This document shows positions 1 to 7,958 of a stretch of DNA of 18,811 nt, in pieces. Both the position numbers and the translations under genes were made by a program. The stretch comes from Clostridia bacterium (GTDB lineage Bacteria > Bacillota > Clostridia > Oscillospirales > Acutalibacteraceae): positions 1 through 18,811 of the forward strand of contig CAAGJN010000053.1 of assembly GCA_900770255.1 (NCBI GenBank), in the 5' to 3' direction. The notes under the pieces were generated by a model that searched no databases, was not told where the DNA came from, and worked only from the letters and a program-made list of their open reading frames with translations. Numbering within the stretch: position 1 is the first letter of the stretch; each line of letters opens with the position of its first letter.

Positions 1-57
1 ATCCAACTTAAAACAAAACTGACCCCACAAGAATTGCGAAGTCAGTTTGTCGCTTAA
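1..57 (+). CDS. IS3-family transposase OrfB, C-terminal fragment (cut by window start)
   Basis: Reading from base 1 in frame gives IQLKTKLTPQELRSQFVA and a TAA stop at 55-57. This matches the usual C-terminus of IS3/IS150-group transposases (the R-IQ-KLK-LTP-E-R pattern), which lies after the last catalytic Glu of the DDE domain. The catalytic domain itself is outside the window, so nothing can be said about whether this copy is active. It reads on the plus strand, the same direction as the OrfA fragment at the other edge. Confidence 0.8.
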   Translation: MQLKTKLTPQELRSQFVA

Positions 58-69
58 AAGTTAATATTT

Positions 70-90
70 ACACCATAAAGGGGTGTTTTT
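70..90 (+). terminator. Weak hairpin plus T run behind the transposase
   Basis: ACACC at 70-74 can pair with GGTGT at 82-86, followed by a run of T to 90. The stem is only 5 bp, so this is at best a weak terminator for the IS transcript. It lies between the transposase stop and the terminal repeat. Confidence 0.3.
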
Positions 91-91
91 G

Positions 92-119
92 TACTGTCCG
101 CACAATTTGGGGCTGTTCA
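92..119. repeat. IS terminal inverted repeat (right end)
   Basis: A 28-bp repeat ending GGGGCTGTTCA. Its reverse complement resembles 18657-18684, most strongly at the outer TGAAC and the inner GACAGTA. The 3' dinucleotide CA is the expected end of IS3-family elements. Confidence 0.7.
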
Positions 120-152
120 CGGGCATACGGATGCTATTTTTTATGCATACAG

Positions 153-183
153 AAAAACAGCGCAGATCATCAGACCTGCGCTG
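153..183 (-). terminator. Intrinsic terminator of the ceramidase-like operon
   Basis: On the minus strand an 8-bp perfect stem (CAGCGCAG at 158-165 with CTGCGCTG at 176-183 in plus-strand terms) and a 10-base loop are followed by five T residues (A153-A157 on the plus strand). It starts about 10 bases past the stop codon of the secreted ceramidase-like gene and closes that transcription unit before the IS end. Confidence 0.85.
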
Positions 184-193
184 CGTTCTTTGT

Positions 194-1963
194 TTATCTT
201 ACGCTGTCATAGAGTCCTTTGAATTCAAGAAGCATCCTTGAGCCCTCATATTTGGAGACTGTCAGCAGCTCCTCGTTTTCGGTGAGAATAGAATGATAGT
301 TGTTATCAGCGATAATATATCCGATCTGGTCGTTTGAAAGACCGAGGACCATGAGATTCCTGTTGCCGACGATATCCTGCATCGACGGATAGTTCCAGTC
401 TTCACCGGTCCAGGAGTCCGCGGCTGTTGTACCGCCGCCGAATGCAATCTCGGGAGCGAGCTCGCCGGGAATGATAGCAAATGCAAGATCATTGCCGATC
501 TCCATATAGCCGATCTCAGAGGGGATTCTCATAGAGCCGTCCTCAGCCCTGACCGCCTCATTGGCAAGCAGTCCGGTGGAGGCGATAAACTCAAGAGCGT
601 GGTTGTCAACGGTAACATATATGTCTCTGTGAGAGACATTCAGAATGGGCTCGACCTTTGTGCCCTTGTCTGCGCTGACGAGAATTTCGCCGAGCGCCTC
701 GCCGTAAGCCTGAACGTTCTGATATCTTGTGTTCTCTTCCTTGCTGACCTTATCGCCCTGTGAGGTTATTGCAAGCTCGGCGCCCTGTATCTGAACAAAG
801 TTTGCGCCTGCTTCATTGACCTTTTTCTCAATGAAATAGGGGTAATCGCCTGAGATGCTCGTCGTGCTCGCTCCGAGACCGACGCAGTGGATAGCCGCAT
901 TGACGATCCAAGTGGGCGTTGACTCCTGGTTGTCAGGGATAAAGCAGAGACGGTTGAGATTCGGATCGATCACCTGAGGATCGCGCTTGTCGCGAATATA
1001 CTCGTGAATGTCAGTCTGCGAGAAGTACACCTCGCCGGGCTCCATTGAATTTACCGCTTCTATTATAGTGTCGGCGACTGTAGTATAAAGGTGCTCCATG
1101 TATTCCTTGTTCTGACCGTTGTGGAGAGTGCTCGAATCAAGACCGAGAGCATTCTTTAATGTATTACCAAACAAAACCTTATTGAGGTCGCCGTTGAGGC
1201 CTAGTGTATCGATCGCGCTGTGCTGGTGAAGAACCGCAATGTTGACGCTGACAATGTTTTTGTTCTTTATGAAGCCTGCGATCCTGCTTCTGATTTCGCG
1301 AACATCTTTGTTTGCAAGGCCGTAGGCGTCGAGAACAGCATAGACGACAATCCCGCTGTCCGTACCGTCGCTTATTGCGAAAGTTCTGACGCGCAGATCA
1401 TCGAGTATTTCAGTCGGGTTCTTTGCCTGGGGGTAGGAGAGACTTCCGCTGACATAATGCTTGCCGTCAAGCTCGTTTCCGGTCAGCAGGGAAGCGCTTG
1501 AATAGCCGAGGTTCCAACGCGCTCCCTCGGCAGCAGTGTCGCGGAAAGTTTCACTGCCGGTGTTTGAATTCTTAAACTTGTAGTCTGCCTCGCTCTGCCT
1601 CTTCATCAGCGGAAAGACCTTGCTCAGTCCGACAACAGCGGTGTCGATGAGCGCGTCTAACGACATATAGAAGAGTCTGCTGACACCTGTTTTGAAACTG
1701 TCCCATGTGAGCTTGTCAGAGGATGAAAACGCGCCGATTACTATCCTTATGATATCCATGGCTTCGTTTGCATCCTTGATTGTGTCAGCACGAGATGAAG
1801 CGTCGTTTGCATTTGCTATCAGCTCAATAACCTGATCCGAAGTCTTAGAGAGCTCTGCGGAGCTGTCAGCCGATGCGCCGAAAGCTACTGTGGAGGAACT
1901 GAAAGCAAGTACAACTGTGAGCATAAGAGCTACAGCGCAGCTTATCAGCTTTTTACATTTCAT
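194..1963 (-). CDS. Secreted neutral-ceramidase-like protein (589 aa)
   Basis: Predicted exported protein of the neutral/alkaline ceramidase fold, a zinc amidohydrolase family that cleaves N-acyl bonds. A Sec signal peptide is clear: KCKK, then a hydrophobic stretch to about residue 28 and an AFGA/SA cleavage region near 30-32. Residues about 33-145 match nothing I recognise. The ceramidase-like region runs from about 145 to the end. By alignment of motifs, all four zinc ligands known from the Pseudomonas enzyme have counterparts: H246 (HQHSAID motif), H359 (AAIHCVG), E501 (IPGE) and Y549 (NDQIGY). The segment that carries the nucleophilic Ser in true ceramidases reads VQIQGAELAI and has no Ser or GD, so substrate and mechanism are open. 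The C-terminus lacks the YEETNS-GP block that the neighbour has. The start is supported by AAAGAGG seven bases upstream. It is the second gene of an operon, 29 bp after its paralogue. Family membership is fairly sure; activity on ceramide is not. Confidence 0.75.
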   Translation of the reverse strand: MKCKKLISCAVALMLTVVLAFSSSTVAFGASADSSAELSKTSDQVIELIANANDASSRADTIKDANEAMDIIRIVIGAFSSSDKLTWDSFKTGVSRLFYMSLDALIDTAVVGLSKVFPLMKRQSEADYKFKNSNTGSETFRDTAAEGARWNLGYSSASLLTGNELDGKHYVSGSLSYPQAKNPTEILDDLRVRTFAISDGTDSGIVVYAVLDAYGLANKDVREIRSRIAGFIKNKNIVSVNIAVLHQHSAIDTLGLNGDLNKVLFGNTLKNALGLDSSTLHNGQNKEYMEHLYTTVADTIIEAVNSMEPGEVYFSQTDIHEYIRDKRDPQVIDPNLNRLCFIPDNQESTPTWIVNAAIHCVGLGASTTSISGDYPYFIEKKVNEAGANFVQIQGAELAITSQGDKVSKEENTRYQNVQAYGEALGEILVSADKGTKVEPILNVSHRDIYVTVDNHALEFIASTGLLANEAVRAEDGSMRIPSEIGYMEIGNDLAFAIIPGELAPEIAFGGGTTAADSWTGEDWNYPSMQDIVGNRNLMVLGLSNDQIGYIIADNNYHSILTENEELLTVSKYEGSRMLLEFKGLYDSVR

Positions 1964-1992
1964 GTCTACACCTCTTTAATTAATTTTTTGTT

Positions 1993-3447
1993 TTATTTAT
2001 TCTCATCTTTAGTCTTATTTACGGTGTCCATTATGCCGGTGAAAACCTCAGCGACAACAGAAGCGGTAACGGGGCCGAGGGAGTTAGTTTCCTCATAATG
2101 TCTTCTGTCGAGTCTGTCACGCACACCCTCAATGTAAGGGGTAACGGGATTAAGATAGAAATCATTCGGCGGTATTACATAGCCGGTGAAATCGTTTGCA
2201 AGGCAGAAGATGAGCATATTGTCATCCTGTGCGATCTCGAGCAGAGGAGTGGGGTTAATGTCGGGCGACTTGCCCTCTGCCGAACCTTCTGCGTCAAGGT
2301 ATCCGCCGTAAGCAAGCTCGGGGAACAGCTCGCAGGGCAGGAACAGCATCTTGAGCCCGTCAAGCTCGAAGTAGTTCATCTCGGTGCGTATAGATATGTG
2401 CAGAGAGCCATCGCCGGTGTAAGCTGCATGCGATTTAAGTATGCCGACCTTCTGAACAAGAGCCAGAACATAGTTGTCGCACTGAGCATAGTATTCCTGA
2501 CGCATATAGTTGAGGACGGGACGAAGCTTCTTTTCATCTGTTATGGCCATTGCGGTGTGAGCAATGGACTGGCCTCCGATGATCGTCGATTTGACATTGT
2601 CCTCATCGAGCTCCTTTAGTCTGATAAGTCCGCCGATAGCGCCGACAAAATAGATCGTCTCGGCGCCTGTTTTTTCGAGGATCTCACGTCTGAGATAGCA
2701 GGCGAAGTCTGCGCTGACAAGCGAGTTGCTGCCGAGCAGGGACTCTGTATGTGAAGCGAAGTTTATCATCCAAACTTCGCGGCTGCCGTCCTTCGGATGG
2801 AAACGGAAACGTGTGACGTCCTTTGAATATACTTCGGGCAGACGTGAATCGCGCTGGATCTCGTCGGCTTCCTTCTTGCCGTAATAGAGATCGCCCTCTC
2901 TGCGGTCATTGTAAGCGTCGATAACGACCTGCTTTACTTTCTGGCGAAGCATCTCCATGTATTTCTTGTTGCGTCCGCTCTTGGGAAGAGGACCCCAGAA
3001 ACCGACCGTGTCGATGCTCGCGTGGTTATGTATGCTCATGATATTGATTGAGCGGCAGCCGCTTTCTTTTTTGAAATCGTCGAGAGCGTCTCTGATTATA
3101 TCAACATCGTAGTTTGTCAGGCCGATATCGTCGATCGAAACAAAGACGACGCCGCCTCTGCCGGACTGATCATCTATCCAGATGGCGCTCGCGGTCATTG
3201 GATCAAGCACGCCCTGCGCGGGGTTGTTGATCTTGTAGCCTGCGACATAATATTTAGTTTTATCCATATCGTCGGGCATAACATCCGTCTTTGCGAATCC
3301 TACGCTGAAGTATTCGCTTTTGGGTTCGCTTATGTAATCAAACGTACCCTTGGAAAGCTCCGGTGCCGGATCTTTCTTTGATTTTTTTGCGCCGCCGCGG
3401 GATATAGAACCCTGCAGGATTTTGCCGATGTTTCCTAAAGCACTCAT
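1993..3447 (-). CDS. Cytosolic neutral-ceramidase-like protein (484 aa)
   Basis: Paralogue of the downstream secreted protein, without a signal peptide or membrane segment, so probably cytoplasmic. The first 45 residues are basic and Gly/Ser-rich. The ceramidase-like domain follows, with counterparts of the four zinc ligands: H140 (IHNHASID), H233 (FASHTES), E373 (LPCE) and Y423 (NDFTGY). It also keeps the YEETNSLGP block (451-459) typical of the family. Where ceramidases have the catalytic Ser loop it reads FVGAIGGLI, again without that Ser. The start at 3447 is preferred over an upstream ATG at 3498 because GAGAGGAG sits just ahead of it and the extra 17 residues look like translated leader. 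It is the first gene of the operon, behind a TATAAT promoter. A cytosolic/secreted pair of related zinc amidohydrolases suggests two steps or two compartments of one function; that is inference. Confidence 0.75.
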   Translation of the reverse strand: MSALGNIGKILQGSISRGGAKKSKKDPAPELSKGTFDYISEPKSEYFSVGFAKTDVMPDDMDKTKYYVAGYKINNPAQGVLDPMTASAIWIDDQSGRGGVVFVSIDDIGLTNYDVDIIRDALDDFKKESGCRSINIMSIHNHASIDTVGFWGPLPKSGRNKKYMEMLRQKVKQVVIDAYNDRREGDLYYGKKEADEIQRDSRLPEVYSKDVTRFRFHPKDGSREVWMINFASHTESLLGSNSLVSADFACYLRREILEKTGAETIYFVGAIGGLIRLKELDEDNVKSTIIGGQSIAHTAMAITDEKKLRPVLNYMRQEYYAQCDNYVLALVQKVGILKSHAAYTGDGSLHISIRTEMNYFELDGLKMLFLPCELFPELAYGGYLDAEGSAEGKSPDINPTPLLEIAQDDNMLIFCLANDFTGYVIPPNDFYLNPVTPYIEGVRDRLDRRHYEETNSLGPVTASVVAEVFTGIMDTVNKTKDENK

Positions 3448-3510
3448 GCTTTGTCTCCTCTCAAAACTGTAAGTTATTTCTTTGCACAATATGTACAAAT
3501 TATCATGCTT

Positions 3511-3539
3511 ATTATAAACTTTTTATAAATGAAAAGCAA
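3511..3539 (-). promoter_or_regulatory. Promoter for the ceramidase-like operon
   Basis: On the minus strand a perfect TATAAT (plus-strand ATTATA, 3511-3516) lies 17 bp from TTGCTT (3534-3539), a half-match to the -35 consensus. The predicted transcript starts about 55-60 bases before the ATG at 3447. Confidence 0.6.
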
Positions 3540-3580
3540 TATTTTTTATTAAAAAGGCATAGCAAAGTAAGATTTAAACT

Positions 3581-3610
3581 GATTTTTTAACTGTCTGAAG
3601 TAAAAAAATC
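3581..3610. promoter_or_regulatory. 30-bp AT-rich palindrome between divergent promoters
   Basis: GATTTTTTAACT at 3581-3592 pairs with AGTAAAAAAATC at 3599-3610 at 11 of 12 positions, around a 6-base centre. It lies between the minus-strand promoter (ends 3539) and the plus-strand promoter (starts 3631), where a regulator could act on both. It could also be chance in an AT-rich spacer. Confidence 0.4.
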
Positions 3611-3630
3611 ACATATTTGAGAATAATATA

Positions 3631-3659
3631 TTTCATTTTACTCCGAAAGTGTGTATAAT
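3631..3659 (+). promoter_or_regulatory. Promoter for the primosome-tex gene run
   Basis: A perfect TATAAT at 3654-3659 lies 17 bp after TTTCAT (3631-3636), a weak -35 match. It is the only good candidate ahead of the DnaB/DnaD-like gene, and transcription would start around 3666, about 55 bases before the chosen ATG. Confidence 0.55.
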
Positions 3660-3720
3660 ATATGCTGTCATAATCGGTTAGATGTGGTTTAAAGCTAACG
3701 TTAAGGAGCAGGGTGTTCAA

Positions 3721-4734
3721 ATGGGGTACAAGGTAAATCCCGAAAGTCTCTCGGCGGTGTTTATGGTGCCGTCGCAGATTGTTGACAAGCACATAAAGCT
3801 TGCGAGCGGCCAGCAGCTAAAGGTTTTGCTTTGGATACTCCGCCATGCGGGCGACGGTTTTGATATGGACAGGATGTGCGCAGCGCTCGGTTTCGAGCCG
3901 CTCGATGCACAGGATTATCTTCAGTATTGGGTCGAGACCGGGATACTTATTGAAGACGGTTCTAAGAAGAGCGCGGGTGCATTTGAAGTCAAGACTGCTC
4001 CGATGCCGGAAAAACAAGCCGCCGTGAAGAAAGAGCTTCCCGAAATAGTGCCGTCGCGCCCGACCGCCGCAGAGATAGCACAGCGGGCAGAGGAGTCGGA
4101 CGATATAAATTTTCTGTTCCGCGAGGCACAAAACAAGCTCGGCAGGACTATAGGCTATGACGGCCAGTGCACTCTGCTTATGATGCACGATACATACGGA
4201 ATACCCGTTGAGGTAATCCTGATGATAATTGAATACGCAGCGTCAGTCGGCAAATACAATTTCCACTATATCGCCTCCATCGGCAAGGACTGGGGAGAGC
4301 GAGAGATAGATACTATAGAAAAAGCGGATGAACAGATAAGCAAGCTAAACTCTGTCAATAAGGTATGGGCGTCGTTTGCAGCGATGGCGGGGCTTTCAAA
4401 TCCGCGCCCTACGCAGTCTCAGTCTAAGTATATCCTTACTTGGAGCCGCGAGTGGAAGTTTTCGGTCGAGATGATATATGCCGCCTATGAAGAGATGGCT
4501 GAGCGCTGCCAGAAAATGAGCTTTAGCTACATGAACAAGGTTCTTGAATCGTGGCATACAAACGGTATCAGGACACTTAAAGATGTTGAGGAATCAAAGA
4601 AGCTGCGGAGCACGCCGAATACTCAGCCCCAGACAAAAACGGCGGCACAGAGCTCATCGTATGATCTCAATGAATTTAATCGCAGCGCAATGCAGAAGCC
4701 GATAGTGTACAAAAAGAAGAAAAGTGAGAAATAA
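3721..4734 (+). CDS. DnaB/DnaD-domain replication initiation (primosome) protein (337 aa)
   Basis: Primosomal protein of the Bacillus DnaB/DnaD superfamily, which remodels DNA at the origin or at stalled forks and helps load the replicative helicase. An N-terminal winged-helix-like region (about 1-80) is followed by a variable linker and two DDBH2 (DnaB_2-type) domains, about 129-197 and 215-288. Each ends in the diagnostic YxxxIxxxW pattern: Y183/I187/W191 and Y270/V274/W278. A 1-2-2 domain order is that of B. subtilis DnaB (membrane-associated initiator), whereas DnaD has one DDBH2. The tail is Ser/Thr/Gln-rich and ends in a Lys cluster. The start at 3721 gives the family-like beginning MGYKVNPESL and has AAGGAG 12 bases upstream, a rather long spacing. 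An ATG at 3682 lacks any ribosome site. The helicase-loader-like gene follows after 12 bp. Confidence 0.85.
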   Translation: MGYKVNPESLSAVFMVPSQIVDKHIKLASGQQLKVLLWILRHAGDGFDMDRMCAALGFEPLDAQDYLQYWVETGILIEDGSKKSAGAFEVKTAPMPEKQAAVKKELPEIVPSRPTAAEIAQRAEESDDINFLFREAQNKLGRTIGYDGQCTLLMMHDTYGIPVEVILMIIEYAASVGKYNFHYIASIGKDWGEREIDTIEKADEQISKLNSVNKVWASFAAMAGLSNPRPTQSQSKYILTWSREWKFSVEMIYAAYEEMAERCQKMSFSYMNKVLESWHTNGIRTLKDVEESKKLRSTPNTQPQTKTAAQSSSYDLNEFNRSAMQKPIVYKKKKSEK

Positions 4735-4746
4735 GGGGGAGCAACG

Positions 4747-5742
4747 ATGAATTACAGCCGCAGAGTATATCTGAGCGCCGCGGCGACGCTTGAACGCCGC
4801 CGCAGCAACGCCGAGCAAACCGCGCGTCTTCACCGCGAGGAGGCCTATTCAAAAATTCCCGAGCTAGTCTCAATAGACCGTGAGATAGCCTCTGCAGGGG
4901 CAGAAGTGATCCGCGCTATCGGCATGGGCGAGAATGCACAGAGCTTTATAGACGAGCTTTCAAAGAAAAACCTGGCGTCTCAGCAGCACAGAAAGGATAT
5001 TCTCAAGGAGAACGGCTATTCCGAAGACTATCTTGAAGCCGACTATACATGCAAAAAATGCAGGGACACGGGCTTTGTAAGCGGCGTTATGTGCGACTGC
5101 TATAAAAATCTTCTGCGCGACACCGCGCTCGCTCAGCTCAATGAGCTCGCGCCGAGTGCGAACGCGACGTTTGATCGCTTTGATCTGAGCTATTATCCTG
5201 ACGTCGTAGATCCCGAGACGGGGATAAACCCGCGCCGCAGGATGGAGGAGATACTCAGCTTCTGCAAAAACTATGCTGAGGATTTTGACACCGAGTCGCC
5301 GAGTCTGCTGTTTTACGGTGCAACGGGGCTGGGCAAGACGCATCTCTCTCTTGCGATAGCGACCGAGGCCGTCAAAAAGGGATTCGGAGTTATATACGGT
5401 TCGGCCCAGAACCTTATGTCGCGCCTTGAGAAGGAGCATTTTTCAAACGACCGTACCGGTGAATTTGAAGGCAGCGAAGAGTCTATGCTCGAATGTGACC
5501 TGCTGATAATCGACGATCTCGGAGCTGAGTTTTCAACACAGTTTACCGTTGCGGCACTCTATAACATTATCAACACCCGCATAATGAGCCGGCTGCCCGT
5601 CATAATCAACACAAATCTGGGCCCTGACGGGCTCGAAAAAAAGTATACGCAGAGAATAACATCGAGGATAATCGGCAATTATATTTCGCTGTTTTTCTGC
5701 GGTAAGGACATAAGACAGCTAAAAAATATGGAACAGGAGTAA
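4747..5742 (+). CDS. DnaI/DnaC-like helicase-loader AAA+ ATPase (331 aa)
   Basis: AAA+ ATPase of the DnaC/DnaI/IstB type, expected to load the replicative helicase with the DnaB/DnaD-like protein encoded just upstream. Residues 1-95 are helical and charged, as in the helicase-binding part of loaders. A cysteine cluster (C102, C105, C116, C118, CKKCRDTG pattern) may bind zinc, as reported for DnaI. The ATPase core has a Walker A at 191-200 (GATGLGKTHL), a Walker B at 252-259 (LLIIDDLG) and an INTN sensor-I-like segment near 287-290. The ribosome site GGGGGA precedes the ATG. IstB of IS21 shares the fold, but no transposase lies nearby and the partner gene points to replication. The next gene starts 8 bp downstream. 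Confidence 0.87.
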   Translation: MNYSRRVYLSAAATLERRRSNAEQTARLHREEAYSKIPELVSIDREIASAGAEVIRAIGMGENAQSFIDELSKKNLASQQHRKDILKENGYSEDYLEADYTCKKCRDTGFVSGVMCDCYKNLLRDTALAQLNELAPSANATFDRFDLSYYPDVVDPETGINPRRRMEEILSFCKNYAEDFDTESPSLLFYGATGLGKTHLSLAIATEAVKKGFGVIYGSAQNLMSRLEKEHFSNDRTGEFEGSEESMLECDLLIIDDLGAEFSTQFTVAALYNIINTRIMSRLPVIINTNLGPDGLEKKYTQRITSRIIGNYISLFFCGKDIRQLKNMEQE

Positions 5743-5750
5743 CAGCCCCG

Positions 5751-7946
5751 ATGGATATAATAGGCACCCTTACGAATATGTTCGGCCTGCAGCGCTGGCA
5801 GGTTGAAAACACGGTAAAGCTTATCGATGAGGGCAACACGATACCGTTTATAGCCCGATACCGCAAAGAAGCACACGGCACACTCGACGATCAGGTGCTG
5901 CGAGAGCTGTCGGAGAAGCTGGAATATCTGCGCAATCTCGAAAAGCGCAAGGAGGAGATCGGCGCTTTGATCTCCTCGCAGGATAAGATGACCCCCGAGA
6001 TAGCGGCGGCGCTTGAAAAGGCGTCTACGCTTGCCGAGATCGAAGATATATACCGCCCGTTCAGACCAAAGCGCAGAACGCGCGCGTCAATAGCGAAAGA
6101 AAAAGGGCTTGAACCGCTGGCGGAGCTTATTTTTGCACAGAATATCGATTCTCCGCCGCCCGCTGAGCTTGCATCGGACTTTATTGACGCCGATAAGGGC
6201 GTTGAAAGTGCCGAGGAGGCGGTAGCCGGCGCGATGGATATAATTGCCGAAAATATATCCGACGACGCGGATATTCGCCGCCGACTGCGCTCGTTTTTCA
6301 CGATTACCGGAGTTCTCAGCTCGCGCGCGGCCGACAGCGAGGCTGAGAGCGTATATACCATGTATTACGAATACGATGAGCCCGTCAACAAAATAGCGGG
6401 TCACCGCGTGCTCGCCGTAAACCGCGGCGAGAGCGAAGGCTTCCTGAAAGTCGGGATAGATGTTGACCGGGCGAAAGCGCTCAGTATAATAAACGCACAG
6501 ACACTTAAAGACGGCGGTTCCGCTTGCGCCGATACCGTACGCGACGCGGGCGCCGATGCTTATGACAGGCTTATATTTCCGTCTGTTGAGCGCGAGATAC
6601 GCAATATGCTTACCGACAATGCAGTCGAAGCCGCACTCAAGGTGTTTTATCTCAACCTCCGCGAGCTGCTGCTCCAGCCACCGGTTAAGGGCAAGCGAGC
6701 GCTCGGCCTTGACCCGGGCTACAGGACAGGCTGCAAAGTCGCAGTTGTTGACGAGACCGGCAAGGTGCTCGACACCGGAGTTATATATGTGACCCACTCA
6801 GAGGAACAGAAGCTCAAGGCAAAGCAGACGGTCAAAAGGCTTATAGAAAAGCATAATGTTGAAGTTATTGCCATCGGAAACGGCACAGCCTCTAAGGAGA
6901 CTGAGATATTTGCAGCCGAGCTTATAAAAGAGCTTGACCGTAAGGTATCATATATGATGGTCAGCGAGGCGGGCGCATCAGTCTATTCTGCCTCAAAGCT
7001 TGCCGCAGAGGAGTTCCCGCAGTTCGATGTGTCGCTCAGAAGCGCCGTTTCGATCGCCCGCAGACTTCAGGATCCTCTGGCTGAACTTGTCAAGATTGAT
7101 CCCAAAGCGCTCGGCGTCGGCCAGTATCAGCACGATATGCCCAAAAAAGAACTCGGTGAGACGCTCGACGGCGCAATAGAATATTGCGTCAACTCTGTCG
7201 GCGCGGATGTGAACACAGCATCGCCATCGTTGCTGTCTCACATATCCGGAATAAACTCCGGAGTAGCCAAAAATATAGTTACATTCAGAGAAGAAAACGG
7301 TGCTTTTACCTCCCGCGCTCAGCTTAAAAAAGTACCCAAGCTCGGTGCAAAGGCATATGAACAGTGCGCAGGCTTTATACGGGTTCCCGAGAGCAAAAAT
7401 GTGCTTGACAACACGGGAGTTCATCCCGAGAGCTACGCCGCCGCAAGATCACTGCTCGAGCTCTGCGGACTTTCCGTGTCGGATGCGGCCAATGGCAACA
7501 CGGCGGCCCTCAAATCGACCGTTGAGCTGCTTGGAGGCGAAACTAAGGTCGCTGAAAAGCTCGGCATAGGTGTGCCGACGCTCAAGGATATCATAAAAGA
7601 GCTTCAGAAGCCCGGGCGCGATCCGCGCGACGAGCTACCGCCTCCATTGCTCAGGACCGACGTTATGGACATAAATGATTTAAAGCCCGGTATGGAGATT
7701 AAGGGAACGGTTCGCAATGTCATTGACTTTGGTGCGTTTGTTGATATCGGCGTGCACCAGGACGGACTTGTACATATTTCGCAGATAACCGACAGATATA
7801 TAAAACACCCCTCCGAGGTTCTCAAGGTCGGAGACATCGTGACGGTTTGGATCATGGCGGTTGACGTTAAAAAGAACCGTATATCTCTGACAATGAAGGA
7901 TCCCGAAAAACAAAAAAGCAAGCAAAAATCCAATGATAGGCTTTGA
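5751..7946 (+). CDS. tex: Tex-type RNA-binding transcription accessory protein (731 aa)
   Basis: Full-length Tex, the bacterial relative of eukaryotic Spt6, a nucleic-acid-binding protein linked to transcription and RNA turnover. Domains in order: Tex N-terminal helical region (about 1-310, with the IPFIARYRKEAHGTLDDQ signature at 31-48), YqgF/RuvX-like RNase H fold (about 316-430, ALGLDPGYRTGCK), helix-hairpin-helix pair (about 490-560, SGINSGVAKNIVTFREENG), and a C-terminal S1 domain (about 645-715, GTVRNVIDFGAFVDIGVHQD). The basic tail is typical. The length matches the family. AGGAG in the end of the upstream gene serves as ribosome site, so it is very likely co-transcribed with the primosome genes. 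Confidence 0.95.
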   Translation: MDIIGTLTNMFGLQRWQVENTVKLIDEGNTIPFIARYRKEAHGTLDDQVLRELSEKLEYLRNLEKRKEEIGALISSQDKMTPEIAAALEKASTLAEIEDIYRPFRPKRRTRASIAKEKGLEPLAELIFAQNIDSPPPAELASDFIDADKGVESAEEAVAGAMDIIAENISDDADIRRRLRSFFTITGVLSSRAADSEAESVYTMYYEYDEPVNKIAGHRVLAVNRGESEGFLKVGIDVDRAKALSIINAQTLKDGGSACADTVRDAGADAYDRLIFPSVEREIRNMLTDNAVEAALKVFYLNLRELLLQPPVKGKRALGLDPGYRTGCKVAVVDETGKVLDTGVIYVTHSEEQKLKAKQTVKRLIEKHNVEVIAIGNGTASKETEIFAAELIKELDRKVSYMMVSEAGASVYSASKLAAEEFPQFDVSLRSAVSIARRLQDPLAELVKIDPKALGVGQYQHDMPKKELGETLDGAIEYCVNSVGADVNTASPSLLSHISGINSGVAKNIVTFREENGAFTSRAQLKKVPKLGAKAYEQCAGFIRVPESKNVLDNTGVHPESYAAARSLLELCGLSVSDAANGNTAALKSTVELLGGETKVAEKLGIGVPTLKDIIKELQKPGRDPRDELPPPLLRTDVMDINDLKPGMEIKGTVRNVIDFGAFVDIGVHQDGLVHISQITDRYIKHPSEVLKVGDIVTVWIMAVDVKKNRISLTMKDPEKQKSKQKSNDRL

Positions 7947-7958
7947 TAAGGCTTTCGC

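Larger units (their letters stand above)
1..119 (+). mobile_element. Right (3') end of an IS3-family (IS150-like) insertion sequence
   Basis: This is the tail of an insertion sequence that enters from outside the window. It holds the last 18 codons of a DDE transposase, a short AT-rich stretch, and a terminal repeat at 92-119 that ends in CA as expected for IS3-family right ends. The reverse complement of that repeat begins TGAACAGCCCCAAATTGTG and resembles the IS end at 18657-18684: 18 of 28 positions match ungapped, with the outermost five and innermost seven identical. Chromosomal sequence is inferred to start at 120. The element boundary is an inference from the two ends matching, because no target duplication can be seen from one side. 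Confidence 0.8.

Noticed and set aside
3448..3498. Upstream ATG as start of the cytosolic ceramidase-like protein
   Set aside because: A GAGAGGAG site lies inside this stretch right before the ATG at 3447, and the added residues are unlike the rest of the protein.
3682..3720. Upstream ATG as start of the DnaB/DnaD-like protein
   Set aside because: No ribosome site precedes it and the extra 13 residues look like leader; the ATG at 3721 gives the family-like N-terminus and follows AAGGAG.
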